Part shown: positions 26,861 to 36,276 of the stretch, piece after piece
Layout: every line of letters begins with the position of its first letter
How positions within the stretch are numbered: position 1 is the first letter of the stretch
Source of the DNA: Firmicutes bacterium HGW-Firmicutes-14
GTDB lineage: Bacteria > Bacillota > Thermincolia > Thermincolales > UBA2595
Length of the DNA: 64,000 nucleotides
Assembly (NCBI GenBank): GCA_002840275.1
Contig: PHAB01000013.1
Location: 1-64,000 of the forward strand
Reading direction: 5' to 3'
Made by a program: the position numbers and the translations under genes
The notes under the pieces: model-generated
Databases searched by the model: none
What the model was told of the DNA's origin: nothing
What the model saw: the letters and a program-made list of their open reading frames with translations, nothing else

Positions 26861-29262
26861 AGCCGAAACCCCATCCTTTCGAGGTGCACAGCCACTTTAT
26901 CTTCTAATTCTTTCACTTCTGCAGCCAATAAAGGCAAGGTGGTTTCATACCGTTCGGCAAGCTCTTTAATCCGCTGAGCCAGCCGCTGGCTGATTCTATC
27001 CAATTCAGTGCGAATGTTATGTTCAATTGCAGCCATCCATTTATCATCTGCCACCAGGGCTTTGATTTCATCTACCGTCAGGGTTGGATATTTATGATAA
27101 AGCTTTTCATCCAGTTCGGCATTAGTTTGTTTGATTTTTCTATTGGTATCTGATTGTTTGTCAATTAATCCGAGGTACGATTCTAATACTTTAATCTCTT
27201 CTTTAGCATCTTTATCCCCTTGAATCTCTTTCAAGCGAGCCAGCACATTCCCTTTATTCACCTTTTCCATTTCAGCAAAACAGCCTTCTTCTCCACCATG
27301 CTCTTCTTCCAGTTCTGTAAGTTGCCCCGCAATTGTTTCACTTTCAGCTTCTAAGTCTTCAATGGCTTGTTTTTCCTTAAGGAAAAAGCGATTTATAACT
27401 AATTCCTTGGGCACCAGGTCACAAGTCCAGCCTTTATCCACCGTTTTCTTCTGCTTGTTTTCCACAAGTATCCGATAAGTCTCTGCCTTCCAGCCATCAG
27501 CAGATATCAGGTAGCAATCGTCCTGCATCACCTCTGCCCAGTAATCCATGAGGTGCTGGTAGACGTCGTATTTTGAAATAAGTTTTTTATCTGTATAATG
27601 GGCAAGCAGGTTTTCCGACAGTTCAAATACAACTTTTTTTGGTTTTAAACCGGCCTGCATCTCTTTGAGAGTAAAGGTGCTTTTCTCTTTCCACTCAGAA
27701 AATAAAGTGTTCATCTCTGTAGTAAAGGCTTTAAATTCAGGGTGTTCAAAAATTGTCTGCTTAATCGCATCCTTATTTACTTTCAGGTTTGAATACTTCT
27801 CCCGTGAGCCTGGTCCGAAAAGTGATTTTTTGAGGGTTGGAAACACCTCCCAATAATCATTCAGCGCATCAATGTCTGCATTAGGGATACCACCTGAAAG
27901 ATGGGCTTCGATATCCTGAATATCTTCGGCTTCCTGACTGTCTATATAGCGGGGGATATTCAGGTTATATTCATTTTTTTCAATCTCTGCAAAGGAAACC
28001 ATCCTGGAATACTTCTTAATTTCCAGTTGTTTATTGAACACATCAACAATCCTGTGAATATCCATACTGCGCAGGCGGTTTTTATTTCCGTCTTTCATAA
28101 AGCCTTTACTGGCATCAATCATAAAAATGCCCTTACGGCTTGCCGCATGTTCTTTATCAAGGACAATAATACAGGCCGGAATACCTGTGCCATAAAAGAG
28201 GTTGGCCGGTAATCCAATGATGCCTTTAATATATCCCCTTTTAATAATGTTTTTCCTTATTTGCGCCTCAGCATTGCCCCTGAACAAAACACCATGAGGC
28301 AGGATACAGGCGCCTTTTCCTTTCCCCCCCTTTAAAGAGCGGATAATGTGAAGCAGGTAGGCATAATCGCCATTTTTTGCCGGTGGCACGCCAAAGCCTT
28401 TAAATCTTCCAAATGGATCACCATCAGTTTCAACCCCATTGCCCCAGCGTTTGTCACTGAAAGGCGGATTGGCAACCACATAGTCGAAGGTCTTAAGCGC
28501 TCCATTTTTATCGAGAAAACGTGGATTGGCGAGGGTGTTACCCTGTTCTGTCACTGCCAGGGGATTATTATGTAAAATCATATTCATACGGGCCAGACCT
28601 GATGTGGCTGAATCTTTTTCCTGACCATAGAGAGAAATACCTTTTTCTGCTTCATCGGCTACTTTTAAAAGTAAAGAACCTGATCCACAAGTCGGGTCAT
28701 AAACCGTAGTGGATGCGCTGGTATTTGTACTATTTATACCAATAATCTTAGCAATGACGCGGCTAACTTCGGCAGGAGTATAAAACTGCCCCTTGCTCTT
28801 ACCGCTTTCGGTGGCAAAGTGGCGCATCAGGTATTCGTAAGCGTCACCCAGGATGTCATCGCCGTCGGCACGGTTTTTGCTGAAATCGAGCTCTTTGCGC
28901 TCAAAAATGGCAATCAGGTTTGTCAGACGGTCAACCATCTCCTTGCCGCTGCCAAGCTTGGTCACATCATTAAAATCTGGCATGTCGGACAACTTGTTGG
29001 CATCTGCGATAGGACCGATGATTTTTTTGTTAATATCATCACCAATGGTTGGCTTGCCCTTTAGGGCCACCATGTCTTTGAAGCTGGCGCCCTTAGGTAT
29101 TGTGATAGGGGCATAAGGCACTCCGGTATATTTATCGCTGACATATTTTATGAACAGCAGAACAAGCACATAATCTTTATACTGGCTGGCATCCATGCCT
29201 CCTCTTAGTTCGTCACAGCTGGACCAAAGAGAGCTGTATAGTTCTGATTTTTTTATTGCCAT
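26857..29262 (-). CDS. hsdM: Type I restriction enzyme, M (methylase) subunit
   Basis: 801 residues, longer than usual (about 500-550) because of a C-terminal helical extension (residues about 560-801). N6-adenine methylase motifs are VYDPTCGSGSLLLK (motif I) and VVANPPFSDKRWG (motif IV). The N-terminal helical domain AIKKSELYSSLWSSCDELRGGMDASQYKDYVL... is typical. GGGAGG precedes the ATG. It pairs with HsdS to modify host DNA. The extension is coiled-coil rich and seen in a subclass of HsdM proteins. Confidence 0.92.
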   Translation of the reverse strand: MAIKKSELYSSLWSSCDELRGGMDASQYKDYVLVLLFIKYVSDKYTGVPYAPITIPKGASFKDMVALKGKPTIGDDINKKIIGPIADANKLSDMPDFNDVTKLGSGKEMVDRLTNLIAIFERKELDFSKNRADGDDILGDAYEYLMRHFATESGKSKGQFYTPAEVSRVIAKIIGINSTNTSASTTVYDPTCGSGSLLLKVADEAEKGISLYGQEKDSATSGLARMNMILHNNPLAVTEQGNTLANPRFLDKNGALKTFDYVVANPPFSDKRWGNGVETDGDPFGRFKGFGVPPAKNGDYAYLLHIIRSLKGGKGKGACILPHGVLFRGNAEAQIRKNIIKRGYIKGIIGLPANLFYGTGIPACIIVLDKEHAASRKGIFMIDASKGFMKDGNKNRLRSMDIHRIVDVFNKQLEIKKYSRMVSFAEIEKNEYNLNIPRYIDSQEAEDIQDIEAHLSGGIPNADIDALNDYWEVFPTLKKSLFGPGSREKYSNLKVNKDAIKQTIFEHPEFKAFTTEMNTLFSEWKEKSTFTLKEMQAGLKPKKVVFELSENLLAHYTDKKLISKYDVYQHLMDYWAEVMQDDCYLISADGWKAETYRILVENKQKKTVDKGWTCDLVPKELVINRFFLKEKQAIEDLEAESETIAGQLTELEEEHGGEEGCFAEMEKVNKGNVLARLKEIQGDKDAKEEIKVLESYLGLIDKQSDTNRKIKQTNAELDEKLYHKYPTLTVDEIKALVADDKWMAAIEHNIRTELDRISQRLAQRIKELAERYETTLPLLAAEVKELEDKVAVHLERMGFRL

Positions 29263-29311
29263 GTATTATTCCTCCCAATATGCATCATCCGCGTTTCCAT
29301 CTGAGCACACC

Positions 29312-30235
29312 TTACGCCATAAATACACTTTCATTATGCCATCTCAAATACTGCTTCGCCGGCCTTTCTTGAATACTGTCCGGCACCTCAGCCAATTTCT
29401 TCCCATGATAAGAATAATACTCTCTGCCGTTCCCATAATCCTCTTTTATTCTTTTACTGACCTCCACATTCAAACCCTCATCTATGGTTATATACCCTCT
29501 GTCAAACAAGGTATGGATATCTTTTCTCAGCAGCAATCCATTGCTTGTGCTATGCGGCCCTTCCAGAGAATATGGCTTTATATGAGCTGCTTCCAGTACC
29601 GGAAGCGTCTTTTCGCCTGATATGGCACACCGCCTGTGATAAGCATCGGTGACTAATATTTTAAATGCTCCCTGTCCAATCCTGGGATAAACAATGTGAC
29701 CTAAACCATACCTGGGTGAATTCTCTTTAGGCTCAGTATCTGTTGATATAATTCGATTCAACCTCTCCTGAACCTCCTGATAAAGCCTTCTGCCAACCAA
29801 AGTACTTGCATCGTAAGATTTCCCTTGCTGAATACCGGGTTTCCAATCCTCAGGCACCGGAATCCATTCAATTTTGTCAAAGAAAAATGGAGATGCAAGT
29901 ATTATACAGCCGATGTAAGGGTCAGGTTCACTTCTTCTGTCGCTCTTGCGGTATTTATAAATTGCACTTAAAAAACTATGGTAATCAGGGGTGCCATTTT
30001 TATTTCCAAAGGCTTCCCAGGCTAGTGATACCGGCAGAGACGAGTACCGCACAAAAAAACCGCCACCGGTAACAAAGTTCAACGGACTATGCAGTTTAAA
30101 GAGAAATAAATCATTAGGCTGTAATACTTTAAATACCTGGCTGCTTCTGGGACGCCAGAAATTTACTTCATCGGGCTTATTGTTAGATAAATAATTGTAC
30201 CAATTGTTATCTGTGACCCCAATGTAAAATTTCAT
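29312..30235 (-). CDS. HNH endonuclease with PUA-like N-terminal domain
   Basis: 307 residues, GGGGGTGA before the ATG. N-terminal part (FKVLQPNDLFLFKLHSP, FVTGGGFFVRYSSLPVSLAWEAFG) looks like a PUA/EVE-type reader fold. The C-terminal HNH domain has RRCAISGEKTLPVLEAAHIKPY, then SNGLLLRKDIHTLFDRGYI. This resembles modification-dependent (type IV, McrA-like) nucleases. It ends 49 bases before hsdM and may be the first gene of the restriction operon. Confidence 0.82.
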   Translation of the reverse strand: MKFYIGVTDNNWYNYLSNNKPDEVNFWRPRSSQVFKVLQPNDLFLFKLHSPLNFVTGGGFFVRYSSLPVSLAWEAFGNKNGTPDYHSFLSAIYKYRKSDRRSEPDPYIGCIILASPFFFDKIEWIPVPEDWKPGIQQGKSYDASTLVGRRLYQEVQERLNRIISTDTEPKENSPRYGLGHIVYPRIGQGAFKILVTDAYHRRCAISGEKTLPVLEAAHIKPYSLEGPHSTSNGLLLRKDIHTLFDRGYITIDEGLNVEVSKRIKEDYGNGREYYSYHGKKLAEVPDSIQERPAKQYLRWHNESVFMA

Positions 30236-30301
30236 TCAGCTCACCCCCTAAACGCACTTTCACCAAACTGTCTTTACCGCCGTTTTGTCGAACGCTTGTT
30301 C

Positions 30302-30330
30302 TTGATTTCCCACCCTGTTTCTGGTAAAAT
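30302..30330 (+). promoter_or_regulatory. Promoter of the coiled-coil gene
   Basis: TTGATT (30302-30307), 17-base spacer, TAAAAT (30325-30330), 51 bases before the ATG at 30381. Confidence 0.6.
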
Positions 30331-30380
30331 TATATCATCAAGAGAAAACTGCCGGGCACTGCCTGGGGAGGAATAAACCC

Positions 30381-30755
30381 ATGAAACAGAAAAAGTTTCA
30401 GGAATTTGTTATCAATCATCTGACGAACCAATCAGCAGAAATAAAATCAATTAAAGGCGATGTCTCGTCTCTCAATCATAGAGCCGCAAAGCAAGAAACG
30501 TTTCAGGAACTGGCACTTAACAATTTCGCATCAATAAACAATAGGTTGGCAGAACACGAATCACTTCATGAATTGACTGCTAAACACCTTGTAAATTTAT
30601 CAGAACGAATGTCTTCATTTGAAAAAAACCTGGTGCGTCTCGAAACCCGCATAGAAAATGAAGTCATTGAGAAACTTCATGTACTGGTTGATGGCTATCT
30701 GCAGCATGAACACAGGTTGGACAGGATTGAGAATAAACTCGGCCTAAACATGTAA
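30381..30755 (+). CDS. Small coiled-coil protein of unknown function
   Basis: 124 residues, GGGAGGAATAA before the ATG, promoter and terminator both visible, so a real single-gene unit. Entirely helical and charged. A 12-residue unit repeats three times (FQEFVINHLTNQ, FQELALNNFASI, LHELTAKHLVNL), followed by a long heptad region ending HEHRLDRIENKLG. Predicted coiled-coil oligomer. It points away from the restriction operon, and no function is evident. Confidence 0.75.
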   Translation: MKQKKFQEFVINHLTNQSAEIKSIKGDVSSLNHRAAKQETFQELALNNFASINNRLAEHESLHELTAKHLVNLSERMSSFEKNLVRLETRIENEVIEKLHVLVDGYLQHEHRLDRIENKLGLNM

Positions 30756-30768
30756 CCCTGTTTTTAAT

Positions 30769-30789
30769 CCGGCACCAGCCGGTTTTTTT
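30769..30789 (+). terminator. Terminator of the coiled-coil gene
   Basis: Stem CCGGC/GCCGG with ACCA loop and a run of seven T. Confidence 0.85.
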
Positions 30790-30825
30790 CTTTCGCTTCA
30801 GCCCCTGCTTTTTTATCCATTATCC

Positions 30826-30859
30826 ATTGTCAATTGTCAATTCTCAATTATCAATTGTC
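30826..30859. repeat. CAATTGTCAATT-type intergenic repeat, copy 1
   Basis: Tandem and inverted copies of TCAATTGTCAATT. The same unit fills 51886-51964. It overlaps the stop codon of the WYL pseudogene. Confidence 0.7.
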
Positions 30860-31697
30860 TTTTCCATACTTCCCTGCCATCCTCTCCAGCTTCTCCCTCA
30901 TCATCTGCCTTACTTCAGCCGGTTCCAGCACTTCCACAAAATCAGCCCACTGCAGCAGCCAGGCCGTAAACTCATACATCCCGCACGTTTTATAAGACAC
31001 GACCACCGAACCGTCATCCTTTTCTTCTTCGATCTTCTGGCTCGGGTGGTAGGCGATCAGCTTAAACCTGTAAGCCAGTTCCGGCTCCACTTTGATTAAA
31101 ATGCGCCGGGTTTCATCACTGGAAAAAATACCCCAGCTGTCGCCAAAATAGGCTTCCAGGCAAAATTCCTCAGGAAAATCAAACTTCCGGGTCAACACAT
31201 GTACATCTTCGATCAAATCAATTCTGAACGTCCTCCGCCCTTCTGACTTGCGGCAATATCCCACCAGGTACCAGCTGTTATGCTTGCTCGTTAAACCATA
31301 AGGCTCCACATCCCGTTTAGACCACTCACCTTCAGAAGGCTTAAAATATCTAATACTGACAACCCGGTTATCCTTGACGGCTTCCATCAGTTTCAGCAGG
31401 ATAACCCCGGATTTCGCTGTATCCAGCAGCTGTTCTTCCACAATATGCACCCTGGCCTGCAGGTTTTCAATATCCTGCCGGGAGCCGCTATACCTGTTCC
31501 TGTACAGTGCGGCCAGGATAATGTCCTGCCTTCAGTTTCTCTTCCAGGTCTTTAAGGTCCCTGTATACCTGCCTGTCCGTGACCTCACAGTATTCCATAA
31601 TCTCTTCAAGAGTGGCTCCTCCTGATGCTGTTTTAGCGGACAGAAAGTTTTGCAGCCTGGCCAGCCTGACTGTCCTTGACAGTCCCTTATCCGCCAT
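30851..31697 (-). pseudogene. YafY-type HTH/WYL regulator, frameshifted
   Basis: The N-terminal HTH frame (start ATG 31697: RTVRLARLQNFLSA...TDRQVYRDLKDLEEKLKAG) runs into a stop at 31488. From the same point (about 31525) the next frame continues DIILAALYRNRYSG and on through a complete WYL domain (VSIRYFKPSEGEWSKRDVEPYGL...HNSWYLVGYC) to 30851. One single-base frameshift therefore splits a normal regulator. The linker between HTH and WYL is also short. WYL proteins sense ligands and often control defence loci. This one lies beside the restriction island and is probably inactive unless the shift is a sequencing error. Confidence 0.75.
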
Positions 31698-31918
31698 CTC
31701 ATCAACCCTCCCGTAAAAAACAAAAATACCCGCCCCAAAAGGAACAGGTAGCTCAACTATCGACGGTATAAGCTGCGAGAAGTCCAATAATTAGGTGCAA
31801 AATGAACAGGCTGACCCCTCCGGGTTTTACTGGACCTTTGCGCTTCCAGCATCCACAAAGTTTGCCAGTTAATATACCAATCTCCTAATTGCTGTTGTTA
31901 TTAATACTACATTATCAG

Positions 31919-31971
31919 TGCGAAATCCTTTATTTCCGACACTAATATCTTATTTCTTTTTTGGTTTTGGA
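31919..31971. repeat. Direct repeat shared with 39338-39390
   Basis: About 53 bases with roughly six differences from 39338-39390. At the second site it encodes the C-terminus (KPKKK) of the membrane protein; here it lies behind the DUF1638 gene and is a remnant. The two copies bracket the methyltransferase operon. The rest of the gap 31788-31918 shows nothing I recognise. Confidence 0.7.
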
Positions 31972-31973
31972 AA

Positions 31974-32654
31974 TTATTGCACCCCATTTGAACCAAAAGA
32001 AAACAATAAATGGGGATAATCAACCGCTTCCCCAGGCTGAATGATGACAAAATCATCGTCCCATTCGCCCCTGAGAGCCTTATATAAAATATGCAGGGAC
32101 CCTTTCACCACTTCATGGTCAAGTCCCAGCTGTGCCGCTATATCTTTGGTTTTGACAACAAACTCATCCAGCTGATAAGCTCCTGTTTCAACTACTCTCA
32201 GCTTCTCGTAGTTTTTTAAAATTATTTTCATTATCTTTCGGGCCTTCTCTTCACCAAACTTGGCCATACTGTAGGTGAAATCTGTCCAGATATTTGATTC
32301 GTTCTCCAAATACCCTTTTGTAAGGTAATATGAATGGGCTTTGCGGTCCCATTCCTTTCTCCGGTGGTTGCCTCCGAGAAACAAAGAAATACAGTCATCT
32401 ACCCGCGGGAAAATTATCCGGGCTTCCTCCGATTTCAGTCCATAAAGGGAGTTGCCGCAGCTTCCAAAAAGCAGGAGTATATTCTCAACATTGCCTATAC
32501 GGTCAATTTCATTCTGGATAGCTTTATTTAGTTTCTGCGGAGCCTGGTGCTGCCCGGATTTAATCCAGACAATCGGGTAGTTAACTTTAAGTTCATCGGT
32601 TACCAGTGTTATCTCGTCTTTAAGAGTATTACACGCTATTGCCACTGTTTTCAT
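31974..32654 (-). CDS. DUF1638 protein of the methyltransferase operon
   Basis: 226 residues, DUF1638 family: KTVAIACNTLKDEI at the start, LLLFGSCGNSLYGL, RVDDCISLFLGG and a C-terminal helical part. Cysteines C8, and those in GSCGN and DDC are family features. No signal or membrane segment. Found repeatedly in corrinoid methyltransferase loci, as here, but with no proven function. It is the last gene of the operon, 27 bases after the corrinoid protein gene. Confidence 0.85.
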   Translation of the reverse strand: MKTVAIACNTLKDEITLVTDELKVNYPIVWIKSGQHQAPQKLNKAIQNEIDRIGNVENILLLFGSCGNSLYGLKSEEARIIFPRVDDCISLFLGGNHRRKEWDRKAHSYYLTKGYLENESNIWTDFTYSMAKFGEEKARKIMKIILKNYEKLRVVETGAYQLDEFVVKTKDIAAQLGLDHEVVKGSLHILYKALRGEWDDDFVIIQPGEAVDYPHLLFSFGSNGVQ

Positions 32655-32681
32655 AATATCGCCTTCCCCGGTTGTGATTTA

Positions 32682-33314
32682 TCACTTTTCTAACCCGGCA
32701 ATCCGCTTTATCAACTTTACTGCTTTTTTGGCATCCGTTTGAAAATAATCTGCCCCGGTGTATTCCCTGATCATCTCATTAACAGGATAACCGCCAATAA
32801 TTACTTTTACCTTATCCCGCAAACCTGTTTCATGCAAAAGCCTGACCAGCTTTTTCACATAACTTATGGAGAAGGTCAATACTACCGAAACACCAACAAT
32901 ACCGGTGTCAGTTTCATTTATTTTCTGAACGAATTCTTCCGGCTTGACATCCACTCCCAGATCGTAGACCTCGAAACCTTCTGAGCGCAGCAAACTAATG
33001 ACAATGTTTTTTCCAAGGTCATGGATATCGTCTTCAATAGTGCCGATTACTACTTTGACCCCATTTTTGAACCCGGGTACGGAAAAATAAGGCTCCAATA
33101 TCTCCATCACACCTCTCAGAATCTCTTCTGACATGACAAGGTCTGAAAGGTAGTACATATCTTCACTGTACCGCTGCCCTACTTTTTCGACTCCCAGCCT
33201 GCATTGTTCTACAATTTCCAGCGGAGTCTCACCGTTTTTCACTTTTTCCCTTACCAATTGAAGGGTCTTTTCTTCATCGAGTTCGGCTATGGCATTAATC
33301 AAATCATCTTTCAT
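32682..33314 (-). CDS. Corrinoid methyl-carrier protein 2
   Basis: 210 residues from ATG 33314. N-terminal B12-binding cap (residues 1-85) and C-terminal cobalamin domain with the full motif DDIHDLGKN, whose His is the lower cobalt ligand, then VYDLGVDVKPEEFV and VIIGGYPVN. It carries a methyl group on cobalt between two methyltransferases. A second such protein is encoded at 35423-36043; the pair may serve two substrates or two steps. Confidence 0.9.
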   Translation of the reverse strand: MKDDLINAIAELDEEKTLQLVREKVKNGETPLEIVEQCRLGVEKVGQRYSEDMYYLSDLVMSEEILRGVMEILEPYFSVPGFKNGVKVVIGTIEDDIHDLGKNIVISLLRSEGFEVYDLGVDVKPEEFVQKINETDTGIVGVSVVLTFSISYVKKLVRLLHETGLRDKVKVIIGGYPVNEMIREYTGADYFQTDAKKAVKLIKRIAGLEK

Positions 33315-33334
33315 CTTGTTCCCACCTACCAAGG

Positions 33335-34102
33335 TTACAGACTTTCTGTTGACCACCCAGTGTAACTTGTAAGTTTATACCGGTCCCCCCTGTATATCGA
33401 TGTTCCCCATCCAATAGGTTTCTTCTCCGGGTCATATACTGTTTGTTCAACCACAAAAACCGGCGCTTTTACCGGCAGGCCCAGATATTTGGCTTCTGAT
33501 TCTGTAGCCACAGATGCACTTAAAACCTTCTTGCTGATAGAAGGGCGCTGGTCACTGTGAACAGAAGCCAGGTTTGACAATGAAGGGTCTTTTAACTCAG
33601 TTTCCAGAATGGGCTTTTGCTTGGAAAACACTATATATTTATTTTCGTAAACCAGCGGCTCATCATCGGCGGACAGAACCATTCGAAAGTACAGACACCT
33701 GGTTCCGGCATTTATTTCCAGCTTTTTGGCTAACTCCTGGTCCGCTTTTACTATTTTGACGGTAAGCAGCTTTGTACTTGGTTCCATGTTTCTTTTCCTG
33801 ATTTCCTCGAAGAAGTCATTTAGTTCAAAGACGACATTATCCAGCTTTGGTTTTGAAACAAAAGTCCCAACACCCTTTTGAGTATATACCAGCCCCGCTG
33901 AGACAAGTTCCGAAATGGCTCTCCGAACCGTCATCCGGCTCATCTCATAACGGGCAGCCAAATCATTCTCAGGAGGCAGGGCTTCTCCGGGCTGGAGTTT
34001 CCCCTCAAAAATCTGCTTTTTCAAAAGGCTGGCCAGCTGATAATATACCGGAATAACTGAACTCTTATCAATTTTGTCTTCATCTAAGAAAAACGTTTTC
34101 AT
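33335..34102 (-). CDS. GntR-family (HutC/UTRA) regulator
   Basis: 255 residues from ATG 34102. N-terminal winged helix (LQPGEALPPENDLAARYEMSRMTVRRAISELVSAGLVYTQKGVGTFV) and a UTRA ligand domain from about residue 90. HutC-type GntR proteins bind operators with a GTATAGAC-like core. Exactly such a palindrome sits downstream of the operon promoter (38363-38378), so autoregulation of the methyltransferase operon is likely. The inducer could be the methylated substrate (inference). Confidence 0.9.
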   Translation of the reverse strand: MKTFFLDEDKIDKSSVIPVYYQLASLLKKQIFEGKLQPGEALPPENDLAARYEMSRMTVRRAISELVSAGLVYTQKGVGTFVSKPKLDNVVFELNDFFEEIRKRNMEPSTKLLTVKIVKADQELAKKLEINAGTRCLYFRMVLSADDEPLVYENKYIVFSKQKPILETELKDPSLSNLASVHSDQRPSISKKVLSASVATESEAKYLGLPVKAPVFVVEQTVYDPEKKPIGWGTSIYRGDRYKLTSYTGWSTESL

Positions 34103-34112
34103 AGAATCAACC

Positions 34113-35345
34113 TCAGATTCCCAGCCGGATTGAAGAAGCACCGGCTTTAGCCCGTGCCTTGGCGCCCATTTCAGGCAGAAAAACCGTTACAATGCCAAAC
34201 AGTAAATATGACACACTGGCCAGGAGGAATAATGTGTTGAAGTTTGTTCCCGCTATGGGAGCAATTATAAAGGATGGTATCGCAAAGGCGCCGATAAGCT
34301 GCAGAGTGGCAATCAACCCTCCGGCAGTTCCGGCATATTTAGGACCTATTTCCGGCAGCAGCATCGGGAAAGCCATCAATAACGGTATTCCTGTTCCCAT
34401 TAAGAACCCAAGCACAGCCAGCAGTATCCATGATGCAACCCCTGAAGTGACCCACGATAAATACATAATAATCGCTCCGAATATACCTATTGGGGCCAGG
34501 AAAGGTTTAATCCTGCCGATACGGTCTGAAAGAAGGGGTCCCACAAAACTGCCTGACACTGTACCTAATGTTACTAATGACGCCATTAATCCGGCTATCT
34601 TCGGATCAATTCCGCGCACCCCGTTAAGGGCATTGGAAATGTTGCCATTAAAGGCCATGTTGGAGCCCATAAACAACATCAGCGCCAAACCGACCAGCCA
34701 AACATTTTTGCTCTTGCCAACCGTACCCAAACACTTTGTCACCGGAATTGATGACATTTCAGGAGCACCGGCAGGCTTGCCGTTCACAAATGTAACCCAT
34801 AAGATTCCTACCGTAAGATTAATAATCCCCGCAACGATATAAGCTCTTTTAATACTGGGGAATAAGGCAGTAGCAGCTAAAGCCACAGTCATACCCAGGC
34901 CGGGGCCGGTTAAGTAAATCCCCATTGCTGTACCCATCTGCTCCACAGGGAACCATGCCCCCAGCAGCTTTGCAGCATTGGCATTTAAGAGGGCGCAGCT
35001 GATCCCGGACAAAAACATTAAAACAAACAATGTCAGGAAATCGTGAGCTGCATAACGGAAATATATCCCTATTGTTGAAAAAACGAATCCGATTGCAACA
35101 GTTTTTTTCACACCAAACCGGTCAGCCAGAGCTCCGGCAGGCAGGCTGAGAAATACGGCAGAAAGCATTGGGGCCGAGAGAATCATAGAAAACTGGCTGA
35201 GCGTCAGCTTAAGACCGGGGATGATCCGGTAGGCAAGGGCTGCCATCTGAAATTGCGCTACAACCCCGATAAATATGGTAGCCCACATAATAGACAAAAT
35301 CACCCAGCGATACAGTGACAAATCTTGTTTTGCGCTGTATGTCAT
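34113..35345 (-). CDS. MFS transporter
   Basis: 410 residues, twelve predicted membrane helices. The loop 2-3 signature is GALADRFGVKKT and the second-half counterpart GPLLSDRIGRIKPF. It belongs to the CynX/NarK-like branch by appearance. Position between the corrinoid gene and the GntR gene implies uptake of the methyl-donor substrate or efflux of the demethylated product (inference). 10 bases separate its stop from gntR. Confidence 0.88.
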   Translation of the reverse strand: MTYSAKQDLSLYRWVILSIMWATIFIGVVAQFQMAALAYRIIPGLKLTLSQFSMILSAPMLSAVFLSLPAGALADRFGVKKTVAIGFVFSTIGIYFRYAAHDFLTLFVLMFLSGISCALLNANAAKLLGAWFPVEQMGTAMGIYLTGPGLGMTVALAATALFPSIKRAYIVAGIINLTVGILWVTFVNGKPAGAPEMSSIPVTKCLGTVGKSKNVWLVGLALMLFMGSNMAFNGNISNALNGVRGIDPKIAGLMASLVTLGTVSGSFVGPLLSDRIGRIKPFLAPIGIFGAIIMYLSWVTSGVASWILLAVLGFLMGTGIPLLMAFPMLLPEIGPKYAGTAGGLIATLQLIGAFAIPSFIIAPIAGTNFNTLFLLASVSYLLFGIVTVFLPEMGAKARAKAGASSIRLGI

Positions 35346-35422
35346 CTTTTATTCTCCGTTCTTATTCAACTTTTGTCAATAGTTACAGTTAATAAACAGA
35401 GGCCAAAATAGGCCTCCGCTTA

Positions 35423-36043
35423 TTAACTGAATATCTGTTCAGCAACTTTTAAGCCGTCACTCGCATCTTTACCGTAGTAGTCGGCTCCTACATGTTCCAT
35501 GACCGTTTTATCGACATAGTTTCCCCCGATAAGAACCTTGATATCCAGGCCTTCTGCTCTAATTGCCGTAATTGCATCTTTCATGGCTTCCTGGCAGCTG
35601 GTCAGCAGCACACTCATACCGACAAGCGGCGCCTGGGACTCTTTGATGGCTTCAACGAATTTCTCTTTAGGCACATCCACTCCCAAATCAATCACATTAT
35701 AGCCGGAACCTTTAAGAAGCATAACAACGATGTCTTTTCCCAAGTCATGAATGTCCCCTTTAACGGTTCCTATGATAACAGTTCCCTTGGAATCACTGCT
35801 GCCCCCGCTGAGCTGTGGTTCCAGAATGGTCATAGCATCCTTCATGATTTCCCCGGCCATGACCAGCTCACTCAGAAAAAACTCACCTGATTCAAAACGC
35901 TTACCGACCTCTACCATACCGGCCTGCAGAGCATTAACAATTTCCAGGGGAGCTATTCCGCCGTCCAGGCGGCTTTTAACCAGGGCTGATACCTCATCCT
36001 CCTCTAATTCAGTCATAGCCTTTGATAAAGCATCAACTGCCAT
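35423..36043 (-). CDS. Corrinoid methyl-carrier protein 1 (MtvC-like)
   Basis: 206 residues. Cap domain (AVDALSKAMTELEEDEVSALVKSRLDGGIAPLEIV...) and cobalamin domain with GDIHDLGKDIV, NVIDLGVDVPKEKFV and VLIGGNYVD. All cobalamin contacts of the family are kept. It lies just after the URO-D-type methyltransferase and the 55-residue protein and is the expected acceptor of the substrate methyl group. Confidence 0.92.
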   Translation of the reverse strand: MAVDALSKAMTELEEDEVSALVKSRLDGGIAPLEIVNALQAGMVEVGKRFESGEFFLSELVMAGEIMKDAMTILEPQLSGGSSDSKGTVIIGTVKGDIHDLGKDIVVMLLKGSGYNVIDLGVDVPKEKFVEAIKESQAPLVGMSVLLTSCQEAMKDAITAIRAEGLDIKVLIGGNYVDKTVMEHVGADYYGKDASDGLKVAEQIFS

Positions 36044-36090
36044 AATTAATTCACTCCTTTTTGGTGGTATATTAACTAATACTATTTAAA

Positions 36091-36258
36091 TTAACGCTGT
36101 ACCCAAAACCAAATAAAGCCGTAAGCGAATGCATCCAGGTTCTCCCAGTGCTTCTTCACTGTTTCCTCATTACCCGGGATTTCTCCTAACTCTTCCACCT
36201 TAATTTCCCAAGGCACACATTTACCGGGGCCGGGAACAAATGTTATTTTTTCTGACAT
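36091..36258 (-). CDS. 55-residue conserved-looking protein of the methyltransferase operon
   Basis: ATG at 36258 has GGAGG at 7 bases; an earlier in-frame ATG at 36264 touches the ribosome site. The product begins MSEKITFVPGPGKCVPWEIK and ends FAYGFIWFWVQR. It has one Cys, a Trp/Phe-rich tail and no membrane helix by length. It fits between the URO-D methyltransferase (18 bases) and corrinoid protein 1 (47 bases), with good codon use. I do not recognise a family. An accessory or structural subunit is possible (inference). Confidence 0.75.
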   Translation of the reverse strand: MSEKITFVPGPGKCVPWEIKVEELGEIPGNEETVKKHWENLDAFAYGFIWFWVQR

Positions 36259-36276
36259 TGCCATACCTCCAATCTG

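Noticed and set aside
34159..34842. 227-residue plus ORF antisense to the MFS gene
   Set aside because: Mirror of a membrane protein, no ribosome site, no family.
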